A program made the position numbers and the translations under genes. Positions 15,380 through 23,205 of a stretch of 64,000 bases of DNA are shown here, one piece after another. Source of the stretch: JAIEPT01 sp038217425. Lineage in GTDB: Bacteria > Planctomycetota > Planctomycetia > Gemmatales > Gemmataceae. Each line of letters opens with the position of its first letter. The stretch's first letter is position 1. The stretch is from positions 1-64,000 of the forward strand of contig JBBQPM010000006.1 in NCBI GenBank assembly GCA_038217425.1, written 5' to 3'. Under the pieces are notes generated by a model. It ran no database searches. It had not been told where the DNA came from and saw nothing but the letters and a program-made list of their open reading frames with translations.

Positions 15380-16474
15380 CTAATATCTTTCATACTCATT
15401 GCCCGGCAAACGACGAATCATCCGGCCGAACTCCATCGTCATCAAGACGCCCGAGAGTTCCGCGACTCCTTTGCTCGTGAACCGTGCCAAATCGTCGACA
15501 TTTCGGCGTTCTTCGAGAAAGCCCCAGATTGATTGCTGCAGCGCGTCCATGCCCGACGGCGGCGGGCGCAACATCGGCTCGGCGAAGAGCGGAGCGATGC
15601 CCTGGATGTCCTCGAGCACGTCGCCGGCATGGCGTACGAGTTTGGCGCCTTTGCGAATGAGTTCGTGAACGCCGGCGCTGGCGGGACTGTCGACGGGTCC
15701 GGGGACGGCGAAGACCTCGCGCCCCTGTTCGCCGGCGTGGCGCGCGGTGATGAGGGCGCCGCTCTTTTCTGCCGCTTCCACGAGAATCACCGCTCGGCTC
15801 ATGCCGCTGATGATGCGGTTGCGGGCCGGGAACAACTCGCGCATCGGTTCCATCCGCATCGGGCTTTCCGTGACCAGCGCGCCCTGAGCTGAGACCTGCT
15901 CGGCCAGGTGCGCGTGTTCGGGCGGATAGATTTTCTTGAGCCCGCCCGCAAGGACGGCGATGGTGCGGCCGCCCGCGTTGAGCGCGCCTTGATGGGCGCA
16001 GGCGTCGATCCCGCGCGCCAGGCCGCTGACGATGGTCCAGCCGGCGTGGGCGAGATCGAAGGCGAGCTTCTCGGCGATGCGCTTGCCGTAGCTGGTGCAT
16101 TGCCGCGAGCCGACGATGGCGATGAGCTTGCGATCGTCGGGCCGAAAGTCGCCGCGGACAAAGAGCATCTCGGGCGGCAGTTCGACTTCGGCCAGCGCGG
16201 TCGGATAGGCCGACGAGCCAAGCCGCACGAGGCCAACTCGGTAATCATTGAGCAGACGGATCTCTTCATCGACGTCAGCGGAGGCGAGCGATTTCTTGAC
16301 TTGCTGCGCGACCTTGGCGCCGAGGTAGGGGACTTCGCAGAGCTGCTCGGGGGAGGCGTCGCGGATAGCCTGGACGGTGCCGAAACGCGTGAGCAGAGCG
16401 CTGTAGAGGTGCTGGCCGATGCCGGGGATGAGGCGCAGCGCGAGGGCATCGCGCGCTTCTGGCGACCATTCCAT
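15380..16474 (-). CDS. dprA: DNA-processing protein DprA (Smf)
   Basis: The start is placed at the ATG at 16474, which has a GAGGATC ribosome-binding site. The frame continues upstream into a hairpin repeat, which is not expected to be coding. The 364-residue product has an N-terminal helix-hairpin-helix region (LRLIPGIGQHLYSALLTRFG), the DprA Rossmann-like core with AIVGSRQCTSYGKRIAEKLA, GWTIVSGLARGIDACAHQGAL, GRTIAVLAGGL and a C-terminal winged-helix-like segment. DprA loads RecA on incoming single-stranded DNA during natural transformation. No other competence genes are adjacent. It is transcribed with pepA and after aroB. Confidence 0.94.
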   Translation of the reverse strand: MEWSPEARDALALRLIPGIGQHLYSALLTRFGTVQAIRDASPEQLCEVPYLGAKVAQQVKKSLASADVDEEIRLLNDYRVGLVRLGSSAYPTALAEVELPPEMLFVRGDFRPDDRKLIAIVGSRQCTSYGKRIAEKLAFDLAHAGWTIVSGLARGIDACAHQGALNAGGRTIAVLAGGLKKIYPPEHAHLAEQVSAQGALVTESPMRMEPMRELFPARNRIISGMSRAVILVEAAEKSGALITARHAGEQGREVFAVPGPVDSPASAGVHELIRKGAKLVRHAGDVLEDIQGIAPLFAEPMLRPPPSGMDALQQSIWGFLEERRNVDDLARFTSKGVAELSGVLMTMEFGRMIRRLPGNEYERY

Positions 16475-16497
16475 GGGGGGATCCTCGCAGAGTAAGT

Positions 16498-16589
16498 AAG
16501 CCCAGTGGGTGAGGTACTCCGAACCCCTGGGTTCCATCGGTTGCAGAAGTCAATCCCAGGGGTTCGGAGCAACTCACCCACTGGGCTTA
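16498..16589. repeat. Inverted repeat (GTGAGGTnCTCCGAACC family), copy 1
   Basis: Arms 16498-16531 and 16555-16588 are nearly perfect inverted copies containing GGGTGAGGTACTCCGAACCC. The right side of the element encodes the last residues and the stop codon of aroB. A related element with the same core and different flanks occurs at 22485-22572. Confidence 0.88.
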
Positions 16590-17656
16590 AGAACCGCGCG
16601 CACATCCGACTCCGGCACATCGTCGAACAGCGCGACCTCGCCCATGCGGCGAGGCAGGATGAAACGCAGCTCTCCCGCGACCGCCTTCTTGTCGCTACGC
16701 ATCGTCGCGATCATCTTGTCCACGTTCCACGCTTCGGGTCGAGTCGGCAAGCCGAACTTCTCGAGCAAGCGAACCTGGCGCCGTGTGAATTCCGCGTCGA
16801 CGAGTCCGCGCCTCTCGGCGAGCAGGCTGGCGCAGACCATGCCGGCGGCGACCGCTTCGCCGTGTAGCCAACTGCCGTAGCCCGCGGCCGTCTCGAAGGC
16901 GTGCGCGAACGTGTGGCCGTAGTTGAGCACGGCGCGCAAGCCGGTCTCTTCCCGTTCATCGCGTTCAACGACGTGGGCCTTGAGTCGGCACGAATGCTCG
17001 ACGATGCGCTCGATGACATGAGGCTGTCGCAAAAGGATGGCGTCGGCGTTGCGTTCGATCTCGTCGAAAAACGCGGCGTCGAGGATGACGCCATACTTGA
17101 GGACCTCGGAGAGGCCGCTGCGGAACTCGCGCTCGGGGAGTGTGGCCAGCACGGCGGTGTCGATCCACACGCCGCGCGGCTGGTGGAAGCTGCCGATCAT
17201 GTTCTTGGCACGCGGATGATTGACGGCGACCTTACCGCCGACGGAACTGTCGACCATCGCCAGGAGCGTGGTGGGGACCACGAGCAGGGGGAGTCCGCGT
17301 GCGTAGGTGGCGGCGACGAAGCCGGCGAGATCGCCCATGACGCCGCCGCCGACCGCGACCACGACGGTCTTACGATCCGCGGGGAGATCGATGAGCCCGT
17401 CGAAAAGCTCGGCGGCGACGGCAAGCGATTTTTGCGCTTCCCCTGCGGGACGAATGGCGAGGGCGGTCTTGTATCCCGAGGCCCGCAGGGCGACCTCAAC
17501 GATTTGAGCGTGCGGCAGGACATTTTCATCGGTGACGACGAAGGCGGCGGATCCGGCGCAGGCGTTGCGTGCGAACGGGCCGACTCCTGCCAAATCGCCG
17601 CTGGTCACGATAATGTCATAACGGCGCGGGCCGAGGTCGACGTTCAGCGTTCGCAT
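16574..17656 (-). CDS. aroB: 3-dehydroquinate synthase
   Basis: The start is taken at the ATG at 17656 (MRTLNVDLG), which aligns with the usual N-terminus; an upstream in-frame ATG at 17713 would overlap the divergent promoter region. The 360-residue protein has the NAD-binding GGGVMGDLAGFVAATYARG, PTTLLAMVDSSVGGKVAVNHP with the catalytic Lys, MIGSFHQP, and the zinc-ligand motifs RSGLSEVLKYGVI, LNYGHTFAHAFE and LHGEAVAAGM. It makes 3-dehydroquinate from DAHP in the shikimate pathway. The final residues KPSG and the stop codon are encoded in the arm of a hairpin repeat. No other aro gene is adjacent. Confidence 0.96.
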   Translation of the reverse strand: MRTLNVDLGPRRYDIIVTSGDLAGVGPFARNACAGSAAFVVTDENVLPHAQIVEVALRASGYKTALAIRPAGEAQKSLAVAAELFDGLIDLPADRKTVVVAVGGGVMGDLAGFVAATYARGLPLLVVPTTLLAMVDSSVGGKVAVNHPRAKNMIGSFHQPRGVWIDTAVLATLPEREFRSGLSEVLKYGVILDAAFFDEIERNADAILLRQPHVIERIVEHSCRLKAHVVERDEREETGLRAVLNYGHTFAHAFETAAGYGSWLHGEAVAAGMVCASLLAERRGLVDAEFTRRQVRLLEKFGLPTRPEAWNVDKMIATMRSDKKAVAGELRFILPRRMGEVALFDDVPESDVRAVLKPSG

Positions 17657-17729
17657 TGCAGGTCTCGAGGTCGGAAGGTCTTTCCCATAGTTGCTACGAA
17701 AAACGAATCGCATTTCCAGGAGCCTCGCC

Positions 17730-18410
17730 GTGATCGCCGTGCAGAACCTGTGCCTGGATCAAGGCGCCTTCCAACTCCGGAACGTGAGCTTCACCATCCC
17801 GACCGGTTCCTACGGCGTGCTCATGGGCAAGACCGGCTCCGGCAAGACGAGCATCCTCGAGGCGGTCGCCGGATTGCGGTCGATCGCGTCCGGGAGCGTT
17901 CGACTCGCCGACCGTGAAGTGAGCAAGCTGCCGCCGGCGCAGCGCGGCGTCGGATTCGTGCCGCAGGACGGTGCGTTGTTTCGCCAGCGCACGGTGCGCG
18001 GCAACCTCGGTTTCGCGCTCGAGATCCGCAACATCGCGCCGGCGCAGATCGAGGAGCGCGTGTGCGAACTCGCGTCCTGGCTCGGCGTGGAGGCGCTTTT
18101 GGATCGTTATCCGCAGGGGCTCAGCGGAGGAGAGGCGCAGCGCATCGCGCTGGGCCGCGCGCTGGCGTTTCATCCCGCGATCTTGCTGTTGGACGAACCG
18201 CTCAGCGCGCTCGACGAAGAAACGCGCGAGCAGCTCATGCTGATTCTGGAGAAGCTCAAAGTGCGGCGTGAGGTCACCGTGCTGCACGTGACGCATCAGC
18301 GCAGCGAGGCCGTCCGGCTGGGCGATGTGTTGCTGCGCGTGGATGCCGGCCGCATGATTCCTTGGGAATTCCCAGGGATAGCCATCCCTGGGAATTCGCG
18401 ACCGAGTTAA
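17730..18410 (+). CDS. ABC transporter ATP-binding protein (lone)
   Basis: A GTG at 17730 after CCAGGAGCC is the likely start. The 226-residue protein has all ABC motifs: Walker A GKTGSGKTSIL, Q-loop VPQDGALF, signature LSGGEAQRIALGRAL, Walker B ILLLDEPLSALD and the H-loop His in VLHVTHQ. The core resembles importers for molybdate, sulfate, spermidine or iron, but it lacks their C-terminal regulatory domain and no permease or binding-protein gene is adjacent, so the cargo is unknown. The C-terminal tail (EFPGIAIPGNS) is encoded by a palindromic repeat and is probably not functional. It is divergent from aroB. Confidence 0.88.
   Translation: MIAVQNLCLDQGAFQLRNVSFTIPTGSYGVLMGKTGSGKTSILEAVAGLRSIASGSVRLADREVSKLPPAQRGVGFVPQDGALFRQRTVRGNLGFALEIRNIAPAQIEERVCELASWLGVEALLDRYPQGLSGGEAQRIALGRALAFHPAILLLDEPLSALDEETREQLMLILEKLKVRREVTVLHVTHQRSEAVRLGDVLLRVDAGRMIPWEFPGIAIPGNSRPS
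18366..18397. repeat. Palindrome of the CCAGGGAT family at the end of the ABC gene
   Basis: Perfect 14-base arms, 18366-18379 and 18384-18397, flank AGCC. It is a single hairpin, apparently half of the paired element seen at 32940-33067. It lies in frame at the end of the ABC ATPase gene and is translated as PGIAIPG. Confidence 0.85.
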
Positions 18411-18550
18411 ACATAACGGACATTATCGGACGTTGGGGTTTGAGTTGTGTCAGACGTCCCTATTTGGTAGAGTCGGATAATAAATCTTATGTTGAATTGG
18501 TTTCGTCTTATGGGGAGTGGGATCGGCCGAGTACCAAACGGGAGAGCGCG

Positions 18551-18961
18551 ATGACACGCACCACGGTTTCGCTGACGATTCTGACGATGCTGGCCGTTAC
18601 GACCGCCGAGACGTCGGGCCAAGGCGGCAAGGTCGAGATCACGGGACACATCATCGCCGCGGATCTCCGCCAGCGGCCCGCCTTCAACCAGCAGAATCGA
18701 GCGAGCAAGTTTCATCCGGTCCAACTCGTCAAAGGTCAGACGTACGTCATCGATTTGATCAGCACCGATTTCGACGCCTATCTTGAGATCCACAATCAAA
18801 ATGGACAGATCCTCTACGCGAACGACGATAACGGCAACACGCTCGATTCGCGCATCCAGATGGTCGCCCCCTACACAGGCGTTTTCTACCTGGTCGCCTC
18901 GCCGCTCAGCAACGGAACCGCGGCCCTGGGGGGCTATCGCCTGGTGCTGACGCCGAAGTAA
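18551..18961 (+). CDS. Small secreted protein with PPC-like beta domain
   Basis: The ATG at 18551 (MTRTTVSLTILTML) follows GGGAGAGCGCG and begins a signal peptide; the upstream extension of the frame passes through repeat DNA. The mature part of the 136-residue protein (about 50-134) resembles the bacterial pre-peptidase C-terminal (PPC) fold: HPVQLVKGQTYVIDLISTDFDAYLEI, then LYANDDNGNTLDSRIQMVAPYTGVFYLVAS, with the usual acidic loop. PPC domains are secreted beta sandwiches often attached to proteases; here it stands alone. The role is unknown. The Ser/Thr kinase gene follows 99 bases downstream on the same strand. Confidence 0.75.
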   Translation: MTRTTVSLTILTMLAVTTAETSGQGGKVEITGHIIAADLRQRPAFNQQNRASKFHPVQLVKGQTYVIDLISTDFDAYLEIHNQNGQILYANDDNGNTLDSRIQMVAPYTGVFYLVASPLSNGTAALGGYRLVLTPK

Positions 18962-19060
18962 CTGGGCGAATAGTTTGCGTCCGCTCAATTTTCAACCTAC
19001 ATTTCCAACGGAAGCCCCGGAGACAGGCTTCGGGCAAATACCGGGAAATGAATCCTCGAT

Positions 19061-20392
19061 ATGAATGCTAACCCCGTTCGCACCGCCATGGAAACATACC
19101 TGGGCAACTACCGCGCCTTACGCCTCCTGGGCGAAGGCGGCATGGGTCAGGTTTATCTCGGCAAAGATCTGAAGACCGGCGGCGACGTCGTCATCAAGGT
19201 CATGCATGAGCACCTTGCTGCCGATCCCGCGGTGCGCGCCAATTTTCAGCGCGAACTGCTGTGCACCATGCAGTTCGAACATCCGTACGCGGTCAAACTC
19301 CTTGCCGGGTCGCTCGAAGGCCCAGGACGTCCGTGCCTGGTGATGGAATACGTCGACGGCATCGACCTCGATAAGTTCCAGGAACAAGAAGGCCGATTCC
19401 CCGCCGACCGCATCGGGCTTTGGCTCGGCCAGCTGTGCCAGGTGCTGCACATCGCGCACCACAACCAGATCCTGCATCACGACCTCACGCCCGCCAACCT
19501 CATGTTGCGGGATATCGACAAAGATCACGAATCGATCAAGGTCATGGATTTCGGCCTGGCGAGCTTGATGAACGCCTACTTCATCCCGATGGAAAAGCTG
19601 CACAACGAACAGACGCACTCGATCGGCGGCGGCACGCCCGACTATATGTCCCCCGAGCAAATCCGCGGCGAACAGATCGACCATCGTAGCGATCTCTACA
19701 GCGTCGGCGTCATGCTCTACAAATTCTTCACCGGACGGCTCCCCTTCCAGGAAGCGACCGAAGTCGCCGACATCCTTCTCGCCCACGTCAACCAGCGACC
19801 GCCGAGCTTCGCAGAAGTCGGCGTCGATGACATCTCGCCCAAGCTGGAGAAGGTCGTATTCCGCCTGTTGACCAAATTTCCGCACGAGCGGCTGCGTTCC
19901 GCGCAAGAACTGGCGATGGAGTTCGCGGCCGCCATCGGCGAACCGATCGTGCCCAAGGGGACGTTCGAGCAGCCGGTGCCGGAATTCAAGGTGAAAGCCC
20001 ATCGCTTCCACGCGGATGACGTGCTCGATTCATTTGAAGCTTGGATGCCCGAAGCCGTCGCCGTCATGAAGCTCAAGGCGTTCGTCGAGAGCATCCGCGG
20101 CTTAATCGTCGCCAGCGAACCGGGGCGCATCCGCCTACGCATCGTTGATCCGCGTCAGGCGGAGCAGGCTCCCGAGCCGAAGAAAGGCCTCTTCGGCTCC
20201 TGGGGTCAGTCCAAGACGACGCACGCAATCAAGATGCTCAATCTCGAGCTGTACATGGAAAAGCGCGAAGTCGGCACGCGGAGCATGGTCGAGATTCACC
20301 TCGTGACGCCGGTGGGCGCCAAGTCGGCTTACAAGTCGCTGCAGCAAAAACTCTGCCGCGATTTGCGGGCATACATGATGATCGGTCGATGA
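19061..20392 (+). CDS. Cytoplasmic Ser/Thr protein kinase with variant HHD loop and novel C-terminus
   Basis: The 443-residue protein carries a complete Hanks-type kinase domain at about residues 14-285: glycine loop LGEGGMGQVY, ATP-binding Lys46 (VVIKV), catalytic loop LHHDLTPANLML (His139-His140-Asp141, Asn146), DFG at 163-165 and MSPEQ at 196-200. The arginine of HRD is His, and the usual Lys of DLKPxN is Thr, so the loop is atypical although the catalytic Asp and Asn remain. There is no membrane helix. Residues about 300-443 form a separate domain I do not recognise (FEAWMPEAVAVMKLKAFVES ... AYKSLQQKLCRDLRAYMMIGR). Start at 19061; the ATG at 19088 is an alternative. Confidence 0.88.
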   Translation: MNANPVRTAMETYLGNYRALRLLGEGGMGQVYLGKDLKTGGDVVIKVMHEHLAADPAVRANFQRELLCTMQFEHPYAVKLLAGSLEGPGRPCLVMEYVDGIDLDKFQEQEGRFPADRIGLWLGQLCQVLHIAHHNQILHHDLTPANLMLRDIDKDHESIKVMDFGLASLMNAYFIPMEKLHNEQTHSIGGGTPDYMSPEQIRGEQIDHRSDLYSVGVMLYKFFTGRLPFQEATEVADILLAHVNQRPPSFAEVGVDDISPKLEKVVFRLLTKFPHERLRSAQELAMEFAAAIGEPIVPKGTFEQPVPEFKVKAHRFHADDVLDSFEAWMPEAVAVMKLKAFVESIRGLIVASEPGRIRLRIVDPRQAEQAPEPKKGLFGSWGQSKTTHAIKMLNLELYMEKREVGTRSMVEIHLVTPVGAKSAYKSLQQKLCRDLRAYMMIGR

Positions 20393-20405
20393 GCTCATAG
20401 TCCGC

Positions 20406-20447
20406 GAAGCGTGAGCGACGGCCCGGCTAGACCGTCGCTCACGCTTC
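20406..20447. repeat. Inverted repeat, likely terminator (GAAGCGTGAGCGACGG)
   Basis: Perfect 16-base arms at 20406-20421 and 20432-20447 flank a 10-base loop, 14 bases after the kinase stop codon. No T-run follows, so if it terminates transcription it is not a classical intrinsic terminator. Confidence 0.75.
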
Positions 20448-20532
20448 CGGCTCGGAGACACCTTTCCTTGCATTCCGCGACCCGCCCGATTACATTGGGG
20501 CGATTCGCGACTTGCACAGGAAAGGACCATTC

Positions 20533-22482
20533 ATGTTTCGCATCGCTGCCCTGCTCTGCCTCCTCGCCGGCCCCGCCTTCGCTCAAGACATTCCCAAGAT
20601 GAAGTTTAACGAAGTGAAGGAAATCGCCCCGGGCGTTTTCTTTCGCTACTCGGCCATCAGCCCCGATAACTCCGTCCCGTTCGGCGGCAGCAACAACATC
20701 TGGATCGTCTTCGAAGACTACGTCGTCGTTTACGACGCCAACTTCCCCAAGGAGGCCGGCGACGTCGTGGCCGCGGTCAAAAAGACGACCGATAAGCCGA
20801 TCCGTTACGTCCTCGATTCGCACCATCACGGCGACCACGCCTACGGCAACGCCGTGTTCGCGAAGCTCGGCGCGACGATCGTCGCGCAGGCGAATTGCGC
20901 CCGACTCCTGCGCATCGACGGCCCCGAGCAATTCGCCAAAGCGGGCGAAGGCCCCATGGCCCGCAAGGACGTCGCCGCCAGCGAACTCAAAGTCCCGAGT
21001 CTGATTTTCGACGACAAGCTCGTGCTCGACGACGGCAAGCAGCGCGTCGAGTTCCTGTTCTACGGCCACGCCCACACCGCCGGCGACGCGGTGGCGTATC
21101 TGCCGCACCACAAGATCCTGTGCACCGGCGATGCCTGCACCAACGGGCCCTACAACTACACCGGCCATGCCGACACCGCCAGCTGGATTCGCGTCCTCGA
21201 TCGCCTGCAACAGCTCGACGTCAAACTCATCTGCCCCGGGCACGGCCCCCTCGCGGGGCCCGAACTCCTCAAAAAGCAGCAGCGTTTCTTCGTCGAACTG
21301 CGAGCGCAGATCCAAGCAGGCATCGACAAGAACCTGGCCTTCGACGACATCGCCAGAAGTCTCGATATGCCCTGGCAGAAGGAATGGACGACCGTCGACG
21401 TCAAGGACCGCAAGGAAAACATCCGCGACGTCTACGACGAACTCACCGGACGGGTGAAGCCGTGGGATCTGTTCGAGGATTTCGGCATCTACGAAGGCCC
21501 GTCGCCGACGAAGACGACGGCGGGCTGGTCGGCGCCGAAGCGGATCGTGGTGCCGAACTTGATGCCTGCGAAGCTTCTGGAACTCAAGCGAATTGCACCG
21601 GACGTGCTCTTCGTACCGGTCAAGGACATTGACGAAGCTGCGAAGGAGGCGGCGACTGCGGACGCGGTCATCGGCTTCTGCAACGGCGCCATCGCGCGGG
21701 CCAATCCCAAGCTTCGCTGGATCCAGGCCGGCCACACCGGCGTCGAGAAAGATCTCGAACCCGACGTTGTCAAGAGCGGCGCCGTCGTCACCAACACTGC
21801 CCGACTCTACGGCGCCAACGTCGCCGATCAGGGCATGGCGCTGGTCCTCGCCCTCAGCCGCGGCATTCGCTCGCCGTCCATGGGTCAATGGGTGGAACTC
21901 AAGCAGAAACTGCAAACCGAAGTGAAGGAACTGCGCGGCCAAACGATGGTCGTCGTCGGCCTGGGCGGCATCGGCACGCAGATCGCGCGCCGGGCCGAGG
22001 CGTTCGGCATGCGCGTCATCGCCGTCGATCCGAACGAGAAGATCGTGCGCCCGTCGTTCGTCTTAGGTCTGCATCCGCCGAGCAAACTGCCCGAATTGTT
22101 GCCGCAAGCCGACGTGCTCGTCTTGGCCTGCCCGCTGACCGAGGCAACGCGCGGCCTGATCGGGTTGCCCGAGTTGCAGAAGATGAAGAAGTCGGCGTAT
22201 CTGGTAAACATCGCCCGCGGCGGGCTGGTGAAGACCGCCGACCTTGTGAAGGCGCTGGACGACAAGATCATCGCAGGCGCCGGGCTCGACGTGACGGATC
22301 CCGAGCCGCTGGGCGACGATCATCCGCTGTGGCGGCGCCCGAACGTGGTCATCAGCCCGCACATCGGCGGGCAATCGCCGGGGGCCGACGATCGCCGTTG
22401 GCGGTTGTTCCGCGAGAACCTGCGCCGCTTCGTCGCCGGCGAGCCGCTCGTGTGCGTCGTCGACAAGGCCAAGGGGTATTGA
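20533..22482 (+). CDS. Secreted metallo-beta-lactamase fold / D-2-hydroxyacid dehydrogenase fusion
   Basis: The ATG at 20533 follows AGGAAAGGACC and starts a clear signal peptide (MFRIAALLCLLAGPAFAQ). Residues about 30-290 are a metallo-beta-lactamase-fold hydrolase with HHHGDHAYG (His97, His99, Asp101, His102), GHAHTAGDAVAYL and the later metal ligand Asp in CTGDACTNG. Residues about 330-649 are a D-isomer-specific 2-hydroxyacid dehydrogenase with NAD-binding GLGGIGTQIARRAEAFGMRV (from about 476), catalytic Arg in NIARGG, Glu in DVTDPEP and His in SPHIGG. Both active sites look intact. A NAD-dependent enzyme behind a signal peptide is odd. Substrates are unknown; a hydrolase-then-reductase cascade is only a guess. 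The frame is continuous, with no sign of frameshift. Confidence 0.88.
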   Translation: MFRIAALLCLLAGPAFAQDIPKMKFNEVKEIAPGVFFRYSAISPDNSVPFGGSNNIWIVFEDYVVVYDANFPKEAGDVVAAVKKTTDKPIRYVLDSHHHGDHAYGNAVFAKLGATIVAQANCARLLRIDGPEQFAKAGEGPMARKDVAASELKVPSLIFDDKLVLDDGKQRVEFLFYGHAHTAGDAVAYLPHHKILCTGDACTNGPYNYTGHADTASWIRVLDRLQQLDVKLICPGHGPLAGPELLKKQQRFFVELRAQIQAGIDKNLAFDDIARSLDMPWQKEWTTVDVKDRKENIRDVYDELTGRVKPWDLFEDFGIYEGPSPTKTTAGWSAPKRIVVPNLMPAKLLELKRIAPDVLFVPVKDIDEAAKEAATADAVIGFCNGAIARANPKLRWIQAGHTGVEKDLEPDVVKSGAVVTNTARLYGANVADQGMALVLALSRGIRSPSMGQWVELKQKLQTEVKELRGQTMVVVGLGGIGTQIARRAEAFGMRVIAVDPNEKIVRPSFVLGLHPPSKLPELLPQADVLVLACPLTEATRGLIGLPELQKMKKSAYLVNIARGGLVKTADLVKALDDKIIAGAGLDVTDPEPLGDDHPLWRRPNVVISPHIGGQSPGADDRRWRLFRENLRRFVAGEPLVCVVDKAKGY

Positions 22483-22484
22483 TT

Positions 22485-22572
22485 GCAAGCCCGCAGGTGA
22501 GGTACTCCGAACCTGCGAGACCACGCTGCCCAGGAAACTCCGGGGTTCGGAGAACCTCACCCCGGGGCTTGG
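22485..22572. repeat. Inverted repeat (GTGAGGTnCTCCGAACC family), copy 2
   Basis: Arms 22485-22517 and 22540-22572 share the core GTGAGGTACTCCGAACC with the element at 16498-16589, while the flanking words differ. It starts three bases after the fusion gene's stop codon. Confidence 0.85.
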
Positions 22573-22602
22573 GCGATATCATAATCGGTACGAGGGCCCG
22601 CG

Positions 22603-23205
22603 ATGGACGATTCCAACAATAACTTCACCGATCTGGTACGGCGCGTCCGCGCCGGCGAGATGGACGCCGCCACCGATCTCGTGCGCCAGTTCGAGCCGAC
22701 CGTGCGCCGAGCCATCCGGCTGCGCATGCTCAGTCCCACCATGCGCCGGCAGGCCGACTCCATGGACATCTGCCAGTCGGTGCTCGGAAGTTTCTTCGTG
22801 AGGGCGGCCCTGGGGCAGTACGAACTGGCGCAGCCCGAGGATCTCATCAAGTTGCTCGTGCGTCTGGCGCGGAACAAGGTTGCCGGAATGGCGCGGAAGC
22901 AGTTCGCTCAGAAGCGCGGCGGGCAGTTTCATCAGGAACACGGCTCCGCGATCGAGCGCGTGCAGGCCAAACAGGAGACGCCGAGCCAGGCGGTGGCGGC
23001 GGCGGATCTCATCGATAACTTCCGCGCTCGCATGACTGCCGAAGAGCGCGAACTCGCCGAACTCCGCGCTCAGGGCGTCGAGTGGACCGACATCGCCGCC
23101 GCACGCGGCGAAGGCGCCGAGGCGCTGCGCAAACGCCTCCAGCGCGCCGTCGAACGCGTCGCCCAGGAGATGGGGCTCGACGACGGGGATGGGGAAAATG
23201 CCTGA
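22603..23205 (+). CDS. ECF-like RNA polymerase sigma factor (planctomycete type)
   Basis: The 200-residue protein has a sigma region 2-like N-terminal half (DLVRRVRAGEMDAATDLVRQFEP ... DSMDICQSVLGSFFVRAALG) and a region 4-like helix-turn-helix near the C-terminus (LRAQGVEWTDIAAARGEGAEALRKRLQRAVERV). It belongs to the sigma-70 family subgroup expanded in planctomycetes, which typically lies next to a protein kinase and lacks a classical anti-sigma gene. The gene overlaps the start of the kinase-WD40 gene, so the two are likely co-translated, and the kinase may control the sigma factor by phosphorylation; that is inference from the pairing. A TATCATAAT stretch at 22578-22586 may be its promoter. 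Confidence 0.88.
   Translation: MDDSNNNFTDLVRRVRAGEMDAATDLVRQFEPTVRRAIRLRMLSPTMRRQADSMDICQSVLGSFFVRAALGQYELAQPEDLIKLLVRLARNKVAGMARKQFAQKRGGQFHQEHGSAIERVQAKQETPSQAVAAADLIDNFRARMTAEERELAELRAQGVEWTDIAAARGEGAEALRKRLQRAVERVAQEMGLDDGDGENA

Noticed and set aside
20395..21942. 515-codon minus-strand reading frame opposite the MBL/dehydrogenase gene
   Set aside because: Composition is typical of the reverse frame of a high-GC gene, and the plus strand has a signal peptide, metal-binding and NAD-binding motifs in the same place.
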